Part shown: positions 30,313 through 38,873 of the stretch, one piece after another
How the letters are laid out: each line of letters starts with the position of its first letter
How positions within the stretch are numbered: position 1 is the stretch's first letter
Origin: Pseudomonas lactucae
GTDB taxonomy: Bacteria; Pseudomonadota; Gammaproteobacteria; Pseudomonadales; Pseudomonadaceae
Direction of reading: 5' to 3'
Length of the DNA stretch: 64,000 nucleotides
Assembly: GCF_016937615.1 (NCBI RefSeq)
Contig: NZ_JAFHKI010000002.1
Span: forward strand, 1 to 64,000
The notes under the pieces: model-generated
What the model saw: the letters and a program-made list of their open reading frames with translations, nothing else
Database searches by the model: none
Told to the model about the DNA's origin: nothing
Made by a program: the position numbers and the translations under genes

Positions 30313-31436
30313 GGGTGCGATCCAAAGGGTGAGAGGGGGATGCCCATCGCTTGCAGTGCCTGGGCGATGGCGGTAACGGCGGCGCGCATGTCGGCTGCGT
30401 CGACATGGCCGATGCAACCGACGCGGAACGTCTCCAGCCGCGTCAATTTGCCGGGGTACAGAATGAAACCCTGGGCCTTGACCCGTTCATAGAATTCCTT
30501 GAAGCGGTAGTGCGGGTCTTGCGGGGCATGGAAGGTGACGATGATCGGCGCCTGGATATCGGCCCGCAGGAAGCTGCGCAAGCCCAGCCCGGCCATGCCG
30601 TCGAGCAACGCCTGGCAGTTGTTGGCGTAGCGTCGATGGCGTGCGGGCAGGCCGCCGTCTTCGGCGTATTGCCGCAGCGCTTCGTGCAGGGCGGCGACCA
30701 CGTGGGTCGGCGGGGTGAAGCGCCATTGGCCGGTCCTGGCCATATAGCTGTGCTGGTCGAAGAGGTCCATCGCCAGGGAATGGCAATTGCCTTGGGCGGC
30801 GGCCAGCGCCTGTTTGTCGGCGAAGACGAAACCCATGCCCGGTACGCCTTCCAGGCACTTGCCCGAGGCAGCGATCAGTGCGTCGAACCGCACTTGGCGA
30901 GCATCGATAGGCAACGCGCCGAAGGAACTCATGGCGTCGATGATCAACCGTTTGCCGTGGTTGTTCACCACTTGGGCGATGTGCGCCAGCGGGTTGAGAA
31001 TACCGGTGCTGGTTTCGCAGTGGACCAGCGCGACATGGGTAATGGTCGAGTCGGCATGCAGCAAGCGGTCTACATCAGCGGCAGTGGTGGGTTCGTCTTC
31101 GGCGGTTTCAAAGGTGCTGAAGTCGCGGCCGAGCACCTCGCAGATCTTCGCCAGGCGCTTGCCGTAGGCGCCGTTGATCAGCACCAGTACCTTGCCGTTG
31201 CGTGGGACCAACGTGCCGATGGCCGCTTCGACGGCAAACGTGCCGCTGCCCTGCAACGGCACGCAGTGGTGGCTGTCGGCGCCATGGAGGATCGCCAGCA
31301 GTTGCTCGCAGACGCTGGCGGTGAGTTGGTTGAAATCCTCGTCCCATGAGCCCCAATCCTGCGTCATTGCCTGACGGGTTCGAGCAGACGTGGTCAGCGG
31401 CCCGGGGGTGAGCAGGATGGGCGCGGCGGTGGTCAT
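30309..31436 (-). CDS. phnW: 2-aminoethylphosphonate-pyruvate transaminase
   Basis: PhnW moves the amino group of 2-aminoethylphosphonate to pyruvate, making phosphonoacetaldehyde for PhnX. From ATG 31436 (GAGG 8 bases upstream) it has 375 residues, the normal length. It opens with the [16 protein letters not shown] signature, has [14 protein letters not shown] for PLP phosphate binding, [12 protein letters not shown] with the cofactor Asp, and the PLP Lys in [10 protein letters not shown]. The gene is divergent from a LysR regulator, separated by 111 bases holding repeated TTGTTAT motifs. Confidence 0.96.
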   Translation of the reverse strand: MTTAAPILLTPGPLTTSARTRQAMTQDWGSWDEDFNQLTASVCEQLLAILHGADSHHCVPLQGSGTFAVEAAIGTLVPRNGKVLVLINGAYGKRLAKICEVLGRDFSTFETAEDEPTTAADVDRLLHADSTITHVALVHCETSTGILNPLAHIAQVVNNHGKRLIIDAMSSFGALPIDARQVRFDALIAASGKCLEGVPGMGFVFADKQALAAAQGNCHSLAMDLFDQHSYMARTGQWRFTPPTHVVAALHEALRQYAEDGGLPARHRRYANNCQALLDGMAGLGLRSFLRADIQAPIIVTFHAPQDPHYRFKEFYERVKAQGFILYPGKLTRLETFRVGCIGHVDAADMRAAVTAIAQALQAMGIPLSPFGSHP

Positions 31437-31492
31437 CGGGTGTCCTCGCAAAACAACGGGTTGACTCTACGGCGCCTAAATTGCAGTTTGGC

Positions 31493-31548
31493 TTGTTATC
31501 AATCAAATTGTTTGTTGTTATGCGAGCTATCAGTGAGGCCGATAACAA
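31493..31548. promoter_or_regulatory. Candidate LysR operator in the phnW-lysR interval
   Basis: TTGTTAT occurs at 31493 and again at 31515, and its complement ATAACAA at 31542 overlapping the LysR start. Spacing of 22 and 27 bases suits binding of a LysR tetramer. The assignment rests on repetition and position only. Confidence 0.45.
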
Positions 31549-32405
31549 TGAACCTGTTCCAACTGCGCGCATTCGATGCCGTGGCCCGCGAGGGCAGCTT
31601 TACCCAGGCCGCCAAGCGGCTGTTTATCAGCCAGCCGGCGGTGACCGGGCATATCAAGGCCCTGGAGGAGCATTACCAGATCCCGCTGCTGCGCCGCACC
31701 GCGCGACGGGTGGAATTGACCGAGGAAGGCGTGCGCCTGGCGGCGATCACCCGCTCGATCTTCGGCCTGGTGGACGAGGCGCAGGCCCTGTTGGAAGCCA
31801 ATCGCCAATTGCTCACCGGGCGCCTGGAAGTGGCGGCGGACGGTCCGCACCTGGTGATGCCATTGATCGCGCGCCTGCGCGCGCGATACCCAGGCATTAC
31901 CGTGAACCTGCGCCTGGGCAATGCCCAGGAAACCCTGGCCGCGTTGTTGTCCGAGCACGTGGATGTGGCGGTGCTCACCGAGGTGGAACCGCGCAATGGC
32001 TTGCACCTGCAGCCCTTGAACGAGTCGCGGATCTGTGCGCTGGTGCCCAGCGGGCATCCATGGGCGACGGCGGACAAGGGCATTGAATTGGCGCAACTGC
32101 ACGAGGTGATCATGGTGCTGCGCGAACCTGGCTCCATCACCCGTCGCACCTTTGATGGGGCTTGCCTGGCCGCCGGTGTGCAGCCCAACGTGCTGCTGGA
32201 ACTGGACAGCCGTGAGGCGGTGACCGAAGCCGTCGCGGCGCAATTGGGGGTGGGGGTGGTGTCGTCGATGGAGGTCAGCCCGGACCCTCGCGTGCTGGCG
32301 ATAGCGATCCAGGGCGCCGGGCTGGTCAATCGGCATTTGCTCGGTTGCATGGAGCGGCGTCGCTCATTGCGCTTGATCCAGGCGTTTTTCGAGTTGGCGC
32401 CCTGA
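31548..32405 (+). CDS. LysR-family regulator, probably of phnWX
   Basis: The 285-residue protein has the standard N-terminal winged helix (MNLFQLRAFDAVAREGSF, then FISQPAVTGHIKALE) and a C-terminal substrate-binding domain (from about residue 90). The ATG at 31548 is preceded by GAGG. It is transcribed divergently from phnWX, the usual position for a LysR activator of the neighbouring catabolic genes. The inducer would plausibly be 2-aminoethylphosphonate or a product of it, which is inference from position. Confidence 0.9.
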   Translation: MNLFQLRAFDAVAREGSFTQAAKRLFISQPAVTGHIKALEEHYQIPLLRRTARRVELTEEGVRLAAITRSIFGLVDEAQALLEANRQLLTGRLEVAADGPHLVMPLIARLRARYPGITVNLRLGNAQETLAALLSEHVDVAVLTEVEPRNGLHLQPLNESRICALVPSGHPWATADKGIELAQLHEVIMVLREPGSITRRTFDGACLAAGVQPNVLLELDSREAVTEAVAAQLGVGVVSSMEVSPDPRVLAIAIQGAGLVNRHLLGCMERRRSLRLIQAFFELAP

Positions 32406-32504
32406 GGGTTTTTTGGTGGAACGATGCGTTCTCGCGCTATAAACTCTGCCCCCAAAGCGCCGGCCAGTAGACGTCTCGGCGCTATGGATATCAGAGAGTG
32501 AGTC

Positions 32505-33212
32505 ATGGGCGCACAGTGGAAAGTCAAACATAAAGAAGCGGCAGCCAATGCCAAGGGCAAGATCTTCGGCAAGCTGGTGAAAGAAATCACCATCGCCGCC
32601 CGCAACGGTGCCGACACCGCGACCAACGCCCACCTGCGGCTGGTGGTGGAACAGGCCAAAAAAGCCTCGATGCCCAAGGAAACCCTGGACCGCGCGATCA
32701 AGAAGGGCGCCGGTCTGCTCGGTGAGACCGTGCAATACCACCGTGTGACTTACGAAGGGTTTGCCCCGCACCAGGTGCCGCTGATCGTTGAATGTGTGAC
32801 CGACAACATCAACCGCACCGTGGCGGAGATCCGCGTGGCGTTCCGCAAGGGTCAACTGGGGGCTTCGGGCTCGGTTGCCTGGGACTTCAACCATGTGGGT
32901 CTGATCGAAGCCTCGCCGGACACGCCGGACGCCGATCCGGAAATGGCCGCCATCGAAGCCGGAGCTCAGGACTTTGAAGCCGGTGAGGAAGAGGGGACGA
33001 CCCTGTTTATCACCGAGACCACCGACCTGGACGCGGTCCAGAAAGCACTGCCGGAGCAGGGTTTTACCGTGCTGTCGGCCAAGCTTGGTTACCTGTCGAA
33101 AAACCCGGTGAGCGGTTTGACCGATGAGCAGATGGCTGAAGTCGAGGCGTTCCTGGAAGGCCTGGACAACCATGATGACGTGCAGGATATGTTCGTCGGT
33201 TTGGCGGGCTGA
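32505..33212 (+). CDS. YebC/PmpR-family protein (YeeN-type paralogue)
   Basis: The 235-residue protein belongs to the TACO1/YebC family, whose members act as transcription regulators or ease ribosome stalling. It starts [20 protein letters not shown], whereas the main YebC paralogue usually starts with MAGHSKW; this points to the YeeN branch. The family core [19 protein letters not shown] and the acidic C-terminal domains are intact. It is monocistronic. In pseudomonads the main yebC copy sits by ruvC, which is not in this window. Confidence 0.88.
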   Translation: MGAQWKVKHKEAAANAKGKIFGKLVKEITIAARNGADTATNAHLRLVVEQAKKASMPKETLDRAIKKGAGLLGETVQYHRVTYEGFAPHQVPLIVECVTDNINRTVAEIRVAFRKGQLGASGSVAWDFNHVGLIEASPDTPDADPEMAAIEAGAQDFEAGEEEGTTLFITETTDLDAVQKALPEQGFTVLSAKLGYLSKNPVSGLTDEQMAEVEAFLEGLDNHDDVQDMFVGLAG

Positions 33213-33237
33213 TTTATAACTGATTAGACACTGTTCA

Positions 33238-33268
33238 AATGAGGCAGGGGCACAGCCCCTCCCTCATT
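33238..33268. terminator. Bidirectional inverted repeat
   Basis: AATGAGGCAGGGG / CCCCTCCCTCATT with an imperfect stem around CACAG, between convergent genes. It resembles a REP-derived terminator. Confidence 0.65.
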
Positions 33269-33272
33269 GGTT

Positions 33273-34589
33273 TCAGGGGTGTTGGCAGGATTCGAGCAAG
33301 ACCTCGATCTCTTCAAAGCTCGGTCGCGCCAGCACATCCGGCTGACAGCAGGTTCTTTGCAGTTCCAGCAATTCGTCGCCCATGCCCCCCTCAACCCGCT
33401 CCAGCAACTCCCCCAGCAACACCCCGAACGCCCGCACTTCAATGCGCTGCAACGCCCGTGTTTCGAGGGTGTCCGCCGTGGCATGGAACGACGCCGCGCC
33501 AAAATCCCCGAGCAGGCAATCCCCGGCTTCATTCCACAGGATGTTGTGGCCGTAGAGGTCGCCATGGGTGATGCCGTGCCGGTGCAGGTGCGCGGCCACC
33601 GAAGCGATGCCGCGCGCCATACGCAAGGCCACCTCGGCGCTGAAACGCGTATCGGGCGTGTAGATGTCACGGGTACACGAGGCCAGGCTCGGCAGGGCCG
33701 CCAGGTTGCGGTAGCTTGGGTCGATCAGGTCCATCACCAGCGCAGCCTGGTCATCGGGGTGGCCGATGACGCGGCCCTGCACCCTGATCAGGTTGGGGTG
33801 CAGCCCGGCGGCGATGCAGGCTTGCATTTCGTGCAACGGCGAACCGTCGCTGGTGATGGTGCCTTTGTAGAGCTTGACGGCAACAGGCGTGCCCGTGGAT
33901 TTACGCAGCGCTTTGCGAATCACGCCCGAAGCGCCTTCGCCCAGCACTTCGGCCAGTTCCAGCTCGGCCCAAGGGATGTCCGGCGTGGCGTCGTCCACCG
34001 CCACATCCACCGCCATTTCCACCGGGTTACCGGCATAGGCCAACCAGGTCAGGCTGGGCAGGGTCAACAGCCACGCCGGCAGATGGGTGAAGCGGTTGGA
34101 CGCGATGCGCAGCAATTCGAGGTGGTGACAGTGGCTCAGGCTCGGCGGCAGATGTGCCAATTGGTTGCCGGCCAGCATCAGTTTTTGCAGCAGTGGGCGC
34201 TCGCCCAATTCATCGGGCAATTGGCTGATACGGTTGTCGGTGAGGATCAGCCAGCGCAGCAATGGCGGCAGCGCGGCGGCGGGCACGTGGCTGATCTGGT
34301 TGGCCTTGAAGCCGATCATGCTCAGTTGCGCGCACTGGCCCAGGCATTCGGGCAGTTCGGTGAAGGCGTTGTCCGAGCAAAACAGTACCCGCAGGTGTGG
34401 CAGGCGATGCAGGTCGTCGGGCAACCGGCTCAGGGCGTTACCGCTGAGGTTGAGGATTTCCAGGGAGTCGGCCAGTTCGAAGATTTCCCGGGGGAACTCG
34501 GTGAGCCCGCAGGACAGGTCCAGGCGCTGGATACCGGCCAATTGGCCGGACTTGAGTTGGGCGAGGGTATGCATCAGCGGCGCGGTCAC
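33273..34589 (-). CDS. Leucine-rich-repeat protein with serine/threonine kinase-like domain
   Basis: The 438-residue protein joins about seven leucine-rich repeats (residues 20-195, for example LEILNLSGNALSRLPDDL and LLQKLMLAGNQLAHLPPSL) to a kinase-fold domain (about 205-435). The kinase part has the Gly-rich loop LGEGASGVIRKAL, the ATP Lys in PVAVKLYKG, a catalytic loop HGDLYGHNIL (HGD instead of HRD, no Lys two after Asp) and DFGAAS. The key Asp and Asn remain, so it could be active. There is no signal peptide or membrane segment. A GTG at 34589 or ATG at 34574 may be the start. It lies 25 bases after a ZapE-like ATPase gene and is probably co-transcribed. Targets are unknown. Confidence 0.85.
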   Translation of the reverse strand: MTAPLMHTLAQLKSGQLAGIQRLDLSCGLTEFPREIFELADSLEILNLSGNALSRLPDDLHRLPHLRVLFCSDNAFTELPECLGQCAQLSMIGFKANQISHVPAAALPPLLRWLILTDNRISQLPDELGERPLLQKLMLAGNQLAHLPPSLSHCHHLELLRIASNRFTHLPAWLLTLPSLTWLAYAGNPVEMAVDVAVDDATPDIPWAELELAEVLGEGASGVIRKALRKSTGTPVAVKLYKGTITSDGSPLHEMQACIAAGLHPNLIRVQGRVIGHPDDQAALVMDLIDPSYRNLAALPSLASCTRDIYTPDTRFSAEVALRMARGIASVAAHLHRHGITHGDLYGHNILWNEAGDCLLGDFGAASFHATADTLETRALQRIEVRAFGVLLGELLERVEGGMGDELLELQRTCCQPDVLARPSFEEIEVLLESCQHP

Positions 34590-34613
34590 TCGGCTAGGGG
34601 GCGTAAAGGGCGC

Positions 34614-35714
34614 TCATGATACCGGGTCGGGCACCGGTTGCGGGCTGGCCTGTTGCAATTGGTTCAGGCGGCTGGCGGTGCGGGCGAGGTCGATGGCCTC
34701 GCCACTCATCGCCTGTGCCAGCGGCTGTTCGCCGATCAGCACCAGGTGCTTGTCTTGGTCGTAGAGCACGTCCACCAGGTTGATAAAGCGCTGCTGCACG
34801 GCAATCGGGCACTCGGCCAGGTGCGGCAGGCCGTCGATGATCCAGTGGTCGAAATCTTCGCACAGCAGCAGGTAGTCCATCACGGCCGTCAGTTGTTCGC
34901 AGAGATCGCTGAAGGTGAACGCGACCGTTCGAGCCTGCGCCTGATGGTAGCGGCAGACCAACTGCCGGTTGCCCACCGCGAGGGCGTGCGCCGGGCCATC
35001 CATGGCGGGGAGGCCGAGCGTCGCACGTTGGGCCGCAGTGCCGGGCCACACATACTGCCCCATGGTAAAGCGTTGCGTGGCGTGGGCCTGGGGCAGGCGG
35101 CGAAAATCCTCGGGGGAGCTGACTTCCAAGACGTCCATGCGCGCGGCGATCAAGTCGATCACCGGCTTGAAACGCTCGTGGTACAGAGGGTTGGGCAACA
35201 GGCCCTCAGGCGGATAGTTGGAGGTGACCAGCACCCAGACACCGCGCCGGAACAGGGCCTTGAACAGCCGCGTGATCAGCATGGCGTCGCCGATGTCGTG
35301 GACGTGGAACTCGTCGAAACACAGCACCTGGCAGCCGTCGAGCAACTCATCGAGGGTCATGGCGAGCGCATCGTCCCCGGCCCGGTGGGCGAACATGCCG
35401 CGGTGCAAGCGCGCGAAAAACTCATGGAAATGCACACGCTGTTTCTCGGCGATGGGCAGCGCCTGGAAGAAACCGTCCAGCAGCCAGCTTTTGCCACGTC
35501 CCACCGGTCCGTGCAGGTACAGGCTTCGAGTGGGCCGGCGGGCGAGCCGGTGCCGGGTTTCGCGTGCCATGACGGCGATTGCCCGGGCCTGGCCGGCGCT
35601 GAGGGTGTAACCCTGTTGCCGGGCCTGGTTCTCAAAAAATGCCTGGATGGGCGAGTCGTCGTGGGCGGCGGCGGGTTTACCGAGTAAACGACGGAGCAGG
35701 GGAAGCACGGCCAA
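34614..35714 (-). CDS. ZapE/AFG1-family ATPase
   Basis: The 366-residue AAA-type ATPase resembles ZapE, which affects Z-ring stability, and mitochondrial AFG1. Walker A is LYLHGPVGRGKSWLLDGF, Walker B is VLCFDEFHVHDIGDA, and VLVTSNYPPEGL is sensor 1. The C-terminal part has FSDLCEQLTAVMDYLLLC, typical of the family. Pseudomonads usually carry the main zapE near rpsI/rplM, so this may be a second copy; that cannot be checked here. It appears to lead an operon with the LRR kinase. Confidence 0.87.
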   Translation of the reverse strand: MAVLPLLRRLLGKPAAAHDDSPIQAFFENQARQQGYTLSAGQARAIAVMARETRHRLARRPTRSLYLHGPVGRGKSWLLDGFFQALPIAEKQRVHFHEFFARLHRGMFAHRAGDDALAMTLDELLDGCQVLCFDEFHVHDIGDAMLITRLFKALFRRGVWVLVTSNYPPEGLLPNPLYHERFKPVIDLIAARMDVLEVSSPEDFRRLPQAHATQRFTMGQYVWPGTAAQRATLGLPAMDGPAHALAVGNRQLVCRYHQAQARTVAFTFSDLCEQLTAVMDYLLLCEDFDHWIIDGLPHLAECPIAVQQRFINLVDVLYDQDKHLVLIGEQPLAQAMSGEAIDLARTASRLNQLQQASPQPVPDPVS

Positions 35715-35790
35715 TGCGAGTCACTCTGTAATGCGGTGGTCGCTTACTTTAGGGCGCTCGCGCTGATTTGACCAACACAGCAGCGCGCGT

Positions 35791-36528
35791 CTAGAACTGC
35801 AATAAGTGTGCGGGCACCTGGTCCGCCGGGCTGACGACCGCATAGTTGTAGCCGCCGCCGGACCAGTATTGCGCTTGCAGCCCATCTGCGGTGCGGCTGC
35901 CACGCGGTAGAAAACCGTTGTTCGGGCCCGGTGGACGGATATAGAAGCTGATGTGCCGACCTTGCGCGTCCTGGTAAAGCACCATGGCGGCAGCGCCTTG
36001 CTCGGTGCTGAGCAAACGCCCGCTGACCGGCTTGAACCCCGATGGGCTCAAGTCCGGCAGGCGATGGGCCTGGTTGAAATAGCGGTCGAGCCAGGCCTGC
36101 ATGGTGCTGCTGTCCTCGGCGTTGTAATCGGCGGGCAGCACGCCGTCCTGGGCAAACAGGCGGAACGCTTGCATCGCGTCGGCCATCGGCAGCAGGGATG
36201 ATTGCGTGGCTTCACGGGCGTGCCAGCCGCCGAGGCCGCCAAGGCTCACGGCGATCAGCAGCACGGCGGCCGTGGCGAAGTGGCGGCGCGATCGGTGCCG
36301 GATGCGCTGGCGAATCAGCGCCGGCTCAAGGTTGGGGTTGGCCGGCTGTTGCAGGGCGCCGCTCAATGACGCGCGCAGCAACTGCGCATCCTGCTGCCAG
36401 GCATGCACTTGGGTCGCGACGTCGGGATGCGCGGCCAGCCACGTTTCGAGGACACGACGATCGCTCTCCAGGAGTTGGTGGTCGACGTAGGCATGCAGGT
36501 CGCGTTCGCTGGGGGGCAGGTTGATCAT
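35791..36528 (-). CDS. Anti-sigma factor, single membrane span
   Basis: The 245-residue protein has an N-terminal cytosolic zinc-finger-like anti-sigma domain without the usual Cys pair (NLPPSERDLHAYVDHQLLE), a membrane helix at about residues 85-105 (FATAAVLLIAVSLGGLGG), and a periplasmic C-terminal domain ending in YWSGGGYNYAVVSPAD. The ATG at 36528 overlaps the sigma gene stop as ATGA, so the pair is coupled and the protein very likely inhibits that sigma factor. The signal it senses is unknown. Confidence 0.88.
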   Translation of the reverse strand: MINLPPSERDLHAYVDHQLLESDRRVLETWLAAHPDVATQVHAWQQDAQLLRASLSGALQQPANPNLEPALIRQRIRHRSRRHFATAAVLLIAVSLGGLGGWHAREATQSSLLPMADAMQAFRLFAQDGVLPADYNAEDSSTMQAWLDRYFNQAHRLPDLSPSGFKPVSGRLLSTEQGAAAMVLYQDAQGRHISFYIRPPGPNNGFLPRGSRTADGLQAQYWSGGGYNYAVVSPADQVPAHLLQF

Positions 36529-37031
36529 TTGAGTATCCGCAGGGAAGGGCTGGCAATTTCGCCGTCGCTGAGTTGCCGCAGGGCTTGGCGGGCTCGGGAC
36601 AGGCGTGACATCACGGTGCCAAGCGGCACGTCGAGTATTTCGGCGACTTCCTTGTAGCTCAAGCCTTCGACCGATACCCACAGCAACAACGCGCGTTGTT
36701 CGGTGTTGAGTTGATCGAACGCCTGCAGGGTCGACTGGGCGATCACCGTACGCTCGACCGACGGCTGCGTATCCTCGCGGCCGGTGAAGAATTCCAGCAT
36801 GCGCGCATAGCGCCGGGTGCGCCGATGCGCATCGAGGAACTGGCGGTAGAGGATCGAGAACAGCCAGGCGCGCAGGTCGCCTTCGATGCGTTTGTCCGCC
36901 CAGTGGGTGATCGCCCGTTCCAGGGTCGATTGCACCAGGTCGTCGGCACTGCTGGCGTTACGGGTCAGGGACACGGCAAAGCGCCGCAGCCTGGGGATGA
37001 GTTCACGTAACGGTTCGTCGAGTTCATGCAT
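36525..37031 (-). CDS. ECF-subfamily RNA polymerase sigma factor
   Basis: The 168-residue sigma-70 family protein contains only regions 2 and 4. Region 2 includes ASSADDLVQSTLERAI and LRAWLFSILYRQFLDAHRR; region 4 includes YKEVAEILDVPLGTVMSRLSRARQAL, the -35 recognition helix-turn-helix. It is co-translated with the anti-sigma factor and diverges from a catalase-like peroxidase and cytochrome b561, which are the likely targets. Such units respond to oxidative or related envelope stress in other proteobacteria; the stimulus here is inferred. Confidence 0.93.
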   Translation of the reverse strand: MHELDEPLRELIPRLRRFAVSLTRNASSADDLVQSTLERAITHWADKRIEGDLRAWLFSILYRQFLDAHRRTRRYARMLEFFTGREDTQPSVERTVIAQSTLQAFDQLNTEQRALLLWVSVEGLSYKEVAEILDVPLGTVMSRLSRARQALRQLSDGEIASPSLRILK

Positions 37032-37198
37032 GGGGTGTCTGGCTGGTCACTACGCTGGGACTAGAGAGACGCCGGCGCCGGCGGTTATTCCAGGCCACGA
37101 AAAATAAATCCGCGCCCAGGGAATAGGGTGGGGTGGTGTTCGTCTCAATACACCGACCTTATGTTCACCCCTAAGGCCACTGGCCCTGGAGTTTGTTT

Positions 37199-38281
37199 AT
37201 GGTAGATCACTCATCACCGCCGCGTCCCCCGTTGAGCAAAGCGAGCCTGATCGCGCGGCTCGCCGGTATCGGTGCCGTGGTTGCCGTTGTTGCGGGGGCA
37301 TTTGCCTACGTCAACGGCACGCTTGACCCACAGCGCCTGCGTCCGAAAACCCTGGTCAACGCGCTGGAAACCAATAACGGCGTGCACCCGGGCTTTCGGC
37401 GCAACCATGCCAAGGGCGTGTGCGTGGCCGGATATTTCGAGAGCAGCCCCGAGGCCCGTGCGTATTCCAGTGCGCAGGTATTCAGCGAGGCCAGGACCGC
37501 GTTGATCGGCCGGTTCGCCTTACCCAGCGGTAACCCGTATGCGCCGGACAGCAGTGTGCCGATCCGCAGTTTTGCCGTGCAATTCAGCCAGGCTAACGGC
37601 CAGCAATGGCGCACGGGAATGAACAGTATGCCGGTGTTTCCGGTGGGCACGCCCGAGGCGTTTTACCAGTTGCTCAAAGCGGGCGCGCCGGACCCGGCCA
37701 CCGGCAAGCCGGACCCTTTGAGCATGCCGGCGTTTTTTGCCGCGCATCCGGAGACTGCGCCCTTCCTGGCGTGGGTCAAGACCGCCAAGCCGTCTGCCAG
37801 TTACGCCACCGAGACCTATAACGGCATTAACGCGTTCTATCTGGTCAGTGCCGATGGCAAGCGCCAGGCGGTGCGCTGGAGCGTGGTACCACAGCGTCAG
37901 GATGCGCTGGGCGATACCGCGCCGGCCGGCGCAGACTTCCTCGAAAAAGACCTGGTGCAACACCTGGCCGCCGGGCCGTTGCGTTGGCAATTGAACATGA
38001 CCCTGGCCAACCCCGGCGACCCGCTGGACGACGCCAGCAAGACCTGGGCCGGCGAGCACAAACTGTTGAACGCCGGCACCCTGGTGGTGCAGAGCAGCCA
38101 GCCCCAGGCTGACGGCGACTGCCGCGACATCAACTTCGATCCGCTGATCTTGCCCAGCGGTATCGAAGCCTCCAATGACCCGCTGCTGGCCGCTCGTTCC
38201 GCCGCGTATGCCAGTTCCTACCTGCGCCGTGCCGGTGAAGTCAGCCCGTTGCACAGCGCCCCTCAGGAGTCGAAACCATGA
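37199..38281 (+). CDS. Catalase-related peroxidase (SrpA family), membrane-anchored
   Basis: The 360-residue haem protein belongs to the small catalase-like peroxidase group. After an N-terminal membrane or signal helix (LIARLAGIGAVVAVVAGAFAY) comes the distal-His segment GFRRNHAKGVCVAGYF, and near the C-terminus RSAAYASSYLRR provides the proximal Tyr. It is shorter than classical catalases. The ATG at 37199 has GGAG before it. The stop overlaps the start of the cytochrome b561 gene (ATGA), suggesting the two act together, with peroxide reduction coupled to quinol. It is divergent from the ECF sigma pair. Confidence 0.92.
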   Translation: MVDHSSPPRPPLSKASLIARLAGIGAVVAVVAGAFAYVNGTLDPQRLRPKTLVNALETNNGVHPGFRRNHAKGVCVAGYFESSPEARAYSSAQVFSEARTALIGRFALPSGNPYAPDSSVPIRSFAVQFSQANGQQWRTGMNSMPVFPVGTPEAFYQLLKAGAPDPATGKPDPLSMPAFFAAHPETAPFLAWVKTAKPSASYATETYNGINAFYLVSADGKRQAVRWSVVPQRQDALGDTAPAGADFLEKDLVQHLAAGPLRWQLNMTLANPGDPLDDASKTWAGEHKLLNAGTLVVQSSQPQADGDCRDINFDPLILPSGIEASNDPLLAARSAAYASSYLRRAGEVSPLHSAPQESKP

Positions 38282-38817
38282 ATGCACAACCACGGTTTTT
38301 CGCGCCCCTGGCGCGGCTGCTGCATTGGCTGATGGCGCTGATGATCATCGCCATGCTGTTTATCGGCGCGGGTTTGGCGGCGTCCGTTTCCGAGCGGCAT
38401 GAATGGTTGATCCACCTGCACAAGCCGCTGGGCATCGCGATCCTGGCGTTGGTGATCGTGCGTCTGGTGGTGCGTTTCTCCACTCGCCAACCGCCGTTGC
38501 CGTCTGATCTGCCCCTGTGGCAACGGCTGGCCGCCAAGGCGTCCCATGTGCTGCTGTATACATTGATGCTGGTATTGCCGCTGCTGGGCTGGGCGATGAT
38601 TTCGGCGGCGGGCGACCCGGTGATGCTCAGCAGTTCGGTGCAGTTGCCGGCATTGGTGGGCGCTGATGCGCCGTTGTTTGCACTGCTGCGCAAGGCCCAC
38701 GGGTTTTTGGCCTACCTGCTGTTTTTGACCGTGCTGGTGCACCTGGCCGCGGCGCTGTTCCATGGGTGGATTCGGCGTGACGGTGTGCTGCAGAGCATGA
38801 CCGGTACCAAGGGCTGA
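38278..38817 (+). CDS. Cytochrome b561 family protein, partner of the peroxidase
   Basis: The 179-residue protein has four membrane helices with His ligands in LARLLHWLMALMIIAM, LIHLHKPLGIAIL, KASHVLLYTLML and RKAHGFLAYLL/LVHLAAALFHGW. Coupled by ATGA to the SrpA-like gene, it could feed electrons from the quinone pool to it. It differs clearly in sequence from the b561 protein at 28755. Confidence 0.92.
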   Translation: MNAQPRFFAPLARLLHWLMALMIIAMLFIGAGLAASVSERHEWLIHLHKPLGIAILALVIVRLVVRFSTRQPPLPSDLPLWQRLAAKASHVLLYTLMLVLPLLGWAMISAAGDPVMLSSSVQLPALVGADAPLFALLRKAHGFLAYLLFLTVLVHLAAALFHGWIRRDGVLQSMTGTKG

Positions 38818-38822
38818 GCAAG

Positions 38823-38852
38823 TCAGTGTGGTCAACTCCTGCACCACACTGA
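38823..38852. terminator. Inverted repeat between convergent genes
   Basis: TCAGTGTGGT / ACCACACTGA with a 10-base loop lies between the b561 stop and the carboxypeptidase stop. There is no T tract, so its terminator role is only likely. Confidence 0.45.
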
Positions 38853-38873
38853 TTCAACGGGGTACGCCCACTA

